Origin: Gonapodya prolifera JEL478
Taxonomy: Eukaryota > Monoblepharomycota > Monoblepharidomycetes > Monoblepharidales > Gonapodyaceae
Length of the DNA stretch: 64,000 nucleotides
NCBI GenBank assembly: GCA_001574975.1
Contig: KQ965804.1
Coordinates: 185,331 to 249,330, forward strand
Direction: 5' to 3'
This document shows, piece by piece, positions 61,301 to 64,000 of the stretch; within the stretch, counting starts at the first letter, position 1, and each line of letters begins with the position of its first letter. The notes beneath the pieces are model-generated. The model searched no databases. It was not told the origin of the DNA and saw only the letters and a list, made by a program, of their open reading frames with translations. The translations under genes were made by a program, and so were the position numbers.

Positions 61301-63572
61301 TGACCTCATCATGTTGCAAGAAGGGGTACGAAAGTTCATAAATACTCTTGATGTAGAGAATCTCAATGCATCACCAGAATTTGCTGCTGCCATTGATCAG
61401 ATTGAAACACAGTTACCAGGTATTTCAGAACATGTGCCTGTGGATTCCCCGTATCAGCAGTACTCTGCAGAAGTTGAAAGAATTGGATCTCAATATTTGG
61501 AAATTGTTCGAAACATGGTCAAATTACGAAATGGGAATGATTTTGCTGCAATAGCCAGCCGTATAGGAGAAACATTCTCTGAAATCATCTTTGCTGTCAG
61601 AGCTGCTAGGACTTCAGCTGATGATTCTGAAACCAAGCAAAAATTAGAAATGTCTTCACTGGAACTTGCAAACACTTCTATCAAGGCTTTAGAGACTCTT
61701 CGAATTGCTAGCAAAGATGCTGAAACATTTGCTGCAACAAAGACAAAGCTATCCATTGCTGCAAGAGAACTCTCAAGTGCAACAAAGAAACTAATGCAAA
61801 TTGCACATGATGGTGCAAAGGGAGCAAACATTTGTCATGACATAGTGTGTAAAATTAATGAACACCTCTCTGATCTAGAGGCCACAGTTATGTTTGCCAA
61901 TGCAGGACAGTTGGATGCAACAGAAGAAAATGACAGCTTTGCCAAACACAGAGATGAATTGTTGGCTGCTGCAAAATCTCTTTCAGACACTGTCAAAGAT
62001 TTTCCAAATGCTCTTGATGGCTCCCAAGATGCTTTAATTCAGAATGTACAGTCAGCCAGCAATGCTTTAGATGATATCCTATGTGTTGTTAAGAAAGCTG
62101 CTACCTCTGTCAGCTCTGGGGAGAGAGACTTACAGCTTAAGTTGTTGTCAGCAGCTCAAGATGTTGCGTCAAATCTTGCGTCTCTCACTTCTGCTGTCTC
62201 TGTATCATATGGGAAGGGAGAAGAGTCTACAGAAAGAAAAGAGGTTGACAGTTGTCTAAAGCACCAAGTTGCATCACTGATGGAGCTTATTAAAGTTACC
62301 AAGGTAATTGGCGAAACATCTTCAAAAGGTGAAGCCAAACTTGCAAAGATCAGAGAGGACATTGAGGGTGCAATAAATGAATATGACTCAAAAATCAATA
62401 CAGAAGAAAGAGCACTTCCAGTTGAGGTAGTGGAAAATGCAAATCAATTTGCAAAAGCTGCAGCATATCTTGTCTCAGTTGTGTCATCTGGACAGCAGGA
62501 CAACTTTTATGCAGCTACAGGAAAGTTTGGAAAAGAGCTGTGTTCACTCATTAAATCTGCAAAAGCAGCTGTATCAGGTGCACCAAATGGCATTCAGATT
62601 GAAATGTCACAAAATGTAAAGCAAGTTGCAAAGAATGGGATTGATCTTGTGGAGAAAGTTGCAAAGGTTTTGGTCACTCCAACAATGAAGACAAAAAATG
62701 AGCTCAATGGTGTTGCCAAGAGTATAGTGTCTTCAGTGAACAGCCTAGTTAATGCAGCCTCTCAGCTTGTACCAGAAGGATATGTTGACCCTAATGACCC
62801 TAATGTTATTGCAGAGCATGAATTACTCATTGCTGCAAGTGCAATTGAGGCAGCAGCCAAAAAATTATCAAGCTACCAACCAGTTGCTGCAACATCATCA
62901 GAAATTGTAGATGTTGACAATATGTCCTTTAATGATGTTATTCTTCAGGCTGCAAAAGCAATTGCTGCGGCAACCAGTGCCCTTGTGAGATCTGCAACAA
63001 GTGCCCAGCGTGAAATCATGGCATCTGTGAATGGTAAAATGGCAAAAGGAAAAATGTATCATAGTGATGGTACATGGAGTGAGGGCCTTGTTTCTGCTGC
63101 TAAAAATGTTGCAGCCCATGTTGCTGATCTCTGTGAGGTTGCCAGTGTATCCCACATTGAGGACAATAAAAGAGAGAAGGCTCTTGCTGCTGCAAAGGGT
63201 GTCAATGCTGCCACAGCACAGCTGCTGTCTGCTGCACAAGTGAGAACAGATGCCACAAGTAGCACTCAAGTACGATTAAAAGCTGCCGGAAAAGGTGTTA
63301 CAAATGCCACAGAGCAACTTGTCAAGGCAGTGGAAGAATCTTTACTTTTTGTTGACAAAGTTGACACAACTGCTCTCAAAGCAAAAGACAACAGTACAGG
63401 CACAAGAGTTGCTGAATTTGAGGCTCAAGCAAGCATAATTAAGGTGAGCATCATTCTCAACCACTCTTTGTAATCATGCTCATATTTCATAATAAAGATG
63501 GAGGCTGAGCTTACCAAGGCTCGACAACGACTTCTCAATATAAGAAAAGGAAAATATGGTGGTGCCAAATAA
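55386..63572 (+). CDS. TLN: Talin
   Basis: Eleven exons sum to 2516 aa, close to the about 2540 of animal talin: 55386-55451, 55524-55809, 55880-56008, 56059-56329, 56388-56556, 56626-56771, 56827-58294, 58359-59096, 59185-61074, 61131-63443 and 63498-63572. The N-terminal FERM head shows F0 (YYNLKSGDVLEYKKKTRPLK), F1/F2 (RWLLPEKCLAEQGV, KKKFFFSDQNVDRNDPVQL, GKYPCNPDEAIQFAALQ, YVQLCRSLKTYG) and F3 (LLGVTKESVVRLD, IKSWPISQLRRWAASP, LDFGDY). About 1,900 residues of Ala-rich helical-bundle rod follow. The I/LWEQ actin-binding module lies at about residues 2320-2510 (NDVILQAAKAIAAATSALV, YHSDGTWSEGLVSAAK, LTKARQRLLNIRKGKYG). Talin couples membrane receptors to actin. From about 60 kb on, base composition changes sharply (see the separate entry). 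Confidence 0.96.
58295..58358 (+). other. Likely GC-AG intron in talin
   Basis: The frame must shift between 58.29 and 58.37 kb, and the family sequence is restored by removing 64 nt with borders CAG|GCAAGT and CACAG|. This gives LVQ-AAKVLADATATM. GCAAGT is the classical GC-donor consensus. A GT alternative three bases downstream (donor GTCTTG at 58298) with acceptor at 58363 would also keep the frame, with one residue changed, but its donor is poor. Confidence 0.65.
60061..63471. other. CpG-depleted, TpG/CpA-rich half of talin
   Basis: Direct reading shows long stretches with no CG dinucleotide on either strand: about 61702-62166 (465 nt) and 62313-62966 (654 nt). Upstream talin exons, for example 57.06-57.36 kb, have roughly ten CGs per 300 nt. 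Alanine is encoded mostly by GCA and GCT, and TGCA is very frequent. The change falls inside one uninterrupted coding exon (59185-61074), so it is not a gene boundary. Confidence 0.85.
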
Positions 63573-64000
63573 TTTTAGTTTTTATTTATTACAATAATAG
63601 TATTGAATTCTCAAAAGTGGCAATAATAGGTTACTTCATCTTGGGAACATACCCAGAGGAGAAAGTCATTTCAAAGTCCCAGTGGATATTCTTCTTATTT
63701 CTGCTTTACCTTGTGAAATGTTGGATTGTACTTGTGACCACTGTAGGTAGTGTCTTGAAATTGTTGCTGCTCAGATAATCATAATATTGTCTCTGATCCA
63801 TTTATATAACCTTTAAAAATTTACTGTTACATAAGTACGTGAATTAATTATTTCCACAATATAAGTAACACTACTGCAGGTCATGTTGACACAATCAAAC
63901 CTTTCATGCTACACAACCTAGGTGAGCTGCACGAGCCTGTAAACTGCAGGAACGTGTATATATATGATCAAACATACATAATATGTTGTAGCGCACACAG
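63573..64000. other. A/T-rich 3' flank of talin
   Basis: After the talin stop, 428 nt of A/T-rich sequence hold no open frame of note. Possible polyadenylation-type AATAATA/aataatag elements occur at about 63592-63628. No further gene start was seen. Confidence 0.6.

Overview
The window is eukaryotic nuclear DNA, most likely from an early-diverging, zoosporic (chytrid-like) fungus. Genes carry many short introns, mostly about 50-90 nt with GTRNGT...AG borders, and lie close together on both strands. The fungal side is supported by an Adp1-type ABC transporter, a fungal-type OPT transporter and compact Cmc1/Spc1 genes. The set also holds genes retained mainly by lineages with centrioles, flagella or amoeboid motility: full-length talin, an ALFY-type BEACH-WD40-FYVE protein, a CKAP2-family protein and a CXorf65-like protein. 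The taxonomic placement is an inference from gene content; no rRNA or other marker is present.

Left third (0-20 kb). A gene tail enters at the left edge. Next come a triple-SH3 Sla1-like endocytic adaptor (minus) and a CXorf65-like gene (minus), then 8-oxoguanine DNA glycosylase OGG1 (plus), divergent from the CXorf65-like gene. A gene-poor, purine-rich stretch (about 6.9-8.6 kb) precedes a single-pass membrane protein with a cytoplasmic SH3 domain. Then follow the ribosome-biogenesis factor Bfr2/AATF, the AP-1 gamma-adaptin, signal peptidase subunit Spc1 and the twin-CX9C protein Cmc1. The last two share a 110-bp divergent promoter. Tandem repeats lie 3' of CMC1.

Middle (20-38 kb). A 23-exon OPT-family oligopeptide transporter (minus) is followed by a CKAP2-family gene (plus), two tandem TLDc-domain paralogues (minus), a glutathione S-transferase (minus) and an ankyrin-MYND protein (plus).

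Right part (38-64 kb). Three large plus-strand genes follow one another with gaps of only about 100 bp: the ALFY-like BEACH protein, the Adp1-like ABCG transporter and complete talin. The 3' half of talin is strikingly CpG-depleted compared with the rest of the window.

Functional themes are membrane traffic (gamma-adaptin, Sla1-like adaptor, BEACH-FYVE protein), cytoskeleton and adhesion (talin, CKAP2-like), organelle housekeeping (Spc1, Cmc1), DNA repair (OGG1) and transport (OPT, Adp1). No operon logic is implied; neighbours share only short intergenic or divergent promoters. Exon borders were read by eye from splice consensus, reading phase and known family sequence. For most genes the exon lengths sum to a multiple of three. 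Unresolved borders are stated in the entries.
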